Shown here one piece after another: positions 62,458 through 64,000 of a DNA stretch of 64,000 nt. The translations under genes were made by a program, and so were the position numbers. The stretch comes from Candidatus Tachikawaea gelatinosa (GTDB taxonomy: Bacteria; Pseudomonadota; Gammaproteobacteria; Enterobacterales; Enterobacteriaceae). Location: positions 218,001 to 282,000 of the forward strand of contig NZ_AP014521.1 of assembly GCF_000828815.1 (NCBI RefSeq), given 5' to 3'. Within the stretch, counting starts at the first letter, position 1, and each line of letters starts with the position of its first letter. Below the pieces are notes generated by a model, which worked only from the letters and a program-made list of their open reading frames with translations, searched no databases and was not told the origin of the DNA.

Positions 62458-63546
62458 TTAATACATATTTTCTTGAAAATCTATCATAAATTTAGCTAGT
62501 TTTTCTACTCCTTCAATAGGCATAGCGTTATAAATAGAAGCTCTTATCCCACCAATTATACGATGGCCTTGTAAACCATAAAGACCAATTTTTTGTGCAT
62601 CTTTTAAAAACTTTTTCTCTAATTTTTTATTAAGTAATTGAAAAGAAATATTCATTAATGAACGATTATTATTAGAAATATGATTGATATATAGATCACT
62701 ATTATCAATAGTTTTATATAATAATTCAGATTTTTTTTTATTAATATAATTTATTGTATGGATACCTCCATTTTTTTTTAACCATTTTAAAACTAATCCA
62801 GCTACATACCATGAAAAAGTAGATGGAGTATTAAACATAGATTCGTTTTCATAGAGTGTTTTATAATTAAGAATAGATGGAATATATTTATTTGTTATAT
62901 TTAAAAGTTCTTCTCGTATAATAACGATCGTTAATCCAGCAATGCCTACGTTTTTTTGAGCACTAGCATAAATAAGATCATAATTATTAATATTAATAGG
63001 ATATGCTAAAATTATTGAAGAAAAGTCAGCTACTACTATTTTTTTTTCAAATTTTGGTTCTTCATAAATTGCTATTCCTTCAATTGTTTCATTTGGACAA
63101 TAATGTAAATATTTTGAATTTTTGCTTAAAATCCATTCTTTCATAGGAAGAATTGAACAAATATTATTATTTATAATTCTTGCATCTATTTTATTAGGAA
63201 GACAATATTTTTCTGCTTCTTTTTTTGCAGATAATGACCAATATCCAGTATTTATATAATCAGCAGTCATATTCTCTTTTGATAAGAGATTTCCAGGAAC
63301 AGCTGAAAATTGAGCACGTGCTCCACCATGACAAAGTAATATCTTATAATTTTTAGGAATATTTAAAAGTTCGCGCAAATCTTGTTTAATAGTTTTTGAC
63401 ATTTCTATAAATTCTTTACTACGATGACTGATTTCCATAACAGATACACCTAGTGAATGCCAATTAGGTATTTCTTTTTTTATTGTTTGTACTACTTCAA
63501 ATGGAATCATGGAAGGACCAGCACTAAAATTATATATTTTTTTCAT
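62458..63546 (-). CDS. serC: Phosphoserine aminotransferase SerC
   Basis: SerC is a PLP enzyme that makes 3-phosphoserine. It also catalyses a step of pyridoxal phosphate synthesis in enterics. The start chosen is the ATG at 63546 (MKKIYNFSAGPSMIP), which aligns with E. coli MAQIFNFSSGPAMLP. A start at 63558 adds four residues. The 362 residues contain CHGGARAQFSAVP, TGYWSLSAKKEA, ADFSSIILAYPININ, the PLP lysine in ASAQKNVGIAGLTIVI, FNTPSTFSWYVAGLVLKWLK and GHRIIGGIRASIYNAMP. It heads the serC-aroA-cmk-rpsA series. Confidence 0.98.
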   Translation of the reverse strand: MKKIYNFSAGPSMIPFEVVQTIKKEIPNWHSLGVSVMEISHRSKEFIEMSKTIKQDLRELLNIPKNYKILLCHGGARAQFSAVPGNLLSKENMTADYINTGYWSLSAKKEAEKYCLPNKIDARIINNNICSILPMKEWILSKNSKYLHYCPNETIEGIAIYEEPKFEKKIVVADFSSIILAYPININNYDLIYASAQKNVGIAGLTIVIIREELLNITNKYIPSILNYKTLYENESMFNTPSTFSWYVAGLVLKWLKKNGGIHTINYINKKKSELLYKTIDNSDLYINHISNNNRSLMNISFQLLNKKLEKKFLKDAQKIGLYGLQGHRIIGGIRASIYNAMPIEGVEKLAKFMIDFQENMY

Positions 63547-64000
63547 TATTTTTACCATAAAATTTAAGTTTTATAAATTGCAAAAAATAGCTGAAAACTA
63601 TCTTTTTTAACTATTATTAAATATAATATGTTATTATTAGTGGGTTTTTTTATATGATTTCTATAAAAATACCTATATTATTATTAATTTTTTTTTAAAT
63701 AAAAAAATTCACATCACACCTTTATTTAAAAATAACAAACATTTAATTTAACTTTTTATAAAAATTATAAAGAATGATAACTATCTGATAAATATTATAT
63801 TGTAAAAAATTTATATTGTAGATTTATAAAAGTACAAATATTGTAAAAAAATATAATATAATTCAAATTATTAATAAAAAACATTTTTAGAAAAATGTGT
63901 ATTCGTAGAAATTTTTAAAAAATTAAAAAAACTAAAAAAATAGATTTAGAATTGTATCATAATATTTATAACGGATAATATTTATTTCTAGTTAAAGTAA
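63547..64000. other. Gene-free end of the window upstream of serC
   Basis: About 450 bases of low-complexity A+T with no open frame of note on either strand and no RNA gene visible. It should hold the serC promoter, but no element matches well enough to call. Confidence 0.6.

Noticed and set aside
63653-63699. Short Ile/Leu-rich frame near the right end
   Set aside because: It is only 14 codons in low-complexity A+T with no ribosome-binding site, and is likely chance.

Overview
The window is a contiguous piece of a strongly reduced, extremely AT-rich gammaproteobacterial chromosome. Nearly every gene is a close orthologue of an Escherichia coli gene, and E. coli gene order survives in blocks: secA-lpxC-fts/mur-ilvIH-leu, rsmD-ftsY-rpoH, yhgN-asd, grpE-nadK-smpB-ssrA, lipA-lipB-dacA-mrdB-mrdA-nadD-holA-leuS, and ycaR-lpxK-msbA-rpsA-cmk-aroA-serC. 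Intervening genes are missing and spacers have decayed to A+T. There are no mobile elements, phage genes, CRISPR arrays or tRNA genes that I can see. This fits an Enterobacterales-derived insect nutritional symbiont of the Buchnera / Ishikawaella / Tachikawaea / Blochmannia type. The species cannot be fixed from this window. A chromosomal leuABCD beside ilvIH, lipid A genes (lpxC, lpxK, msbA) and a retained PBP2/RodA/PBP5 set are not what I expect of a standard aphid Buchnera.

Layout. 1-19.9 kb, minus strand: 5' part of secA, then lpxC, ftsZ, ftsA, (ddlB and ftsQ missing), murC, murG, ftsW, murD, mraY, murF, murE, ftsI, ftsL, rsmH, and ilvH-ilvI. 20.2-26.0 kb, plus strand: leuABCD followed by ddlA. 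26.1-29.9 kb, minus: lolE-lolD-lolC and rsmD. 30.0-37.8 kb, alternating strands: ftsY-rpoH, yhgN, asd, tusA, ung, grpE, nadK-smpB-tmRNA. 38-43.9 kb: a DHA2-type MFS exporter, a TerC-only yoaE, htpX, a small heat-shock protein, lipA and lipB. 44-52.9 kb, minus: dacA, mrdB, mrdA, nadD, holA, leuS. 53.3-63.5 kb, minus: argD, a long gene-free stretch, the small gene ycaR, lpxK, msbA, rpsA, cmk, aroA, serC. The last 0.45 kb is non-coding.

How the genes fit together. One group builds and divides a peptidoglycan sacculus (mur genes, ddlA, fts genes, PBP2/RodA/PBP5). A second group maintains an outer membrane (lpxC, lpxK, msbA, lolCDE). A third supplies amino acids to a host (ilvIH, leuABCD, asd, argD, aroA, serC). 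A fourth is a compact heat-shock circuit: rpoH, htpX, and grpE and hsp20, each with an excellent sigma-32 promoter.

The most notable signal is a set of three genes (murE, ung, msbA) whose reading frames break exactly at poly(A) tracts of 10, 12 and 11 A. grpE also carries an in-frame tract of 15 A. In each broken gene the family alignment continues without interruption in the other frame. The pattern is the one known from Buchnera and Blochmannia, where RNA polymerase slippage on poly(A) can restore a productive frame. Other points are the use of ddlA in place of the dcw-cluster ddlB, a leu leader that keeps a terminator hairpin but no recognisable leader peptide, a truncated yoaE, and a tmRNA with an unusual tag. 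I found no clearly novel multi-gene system.
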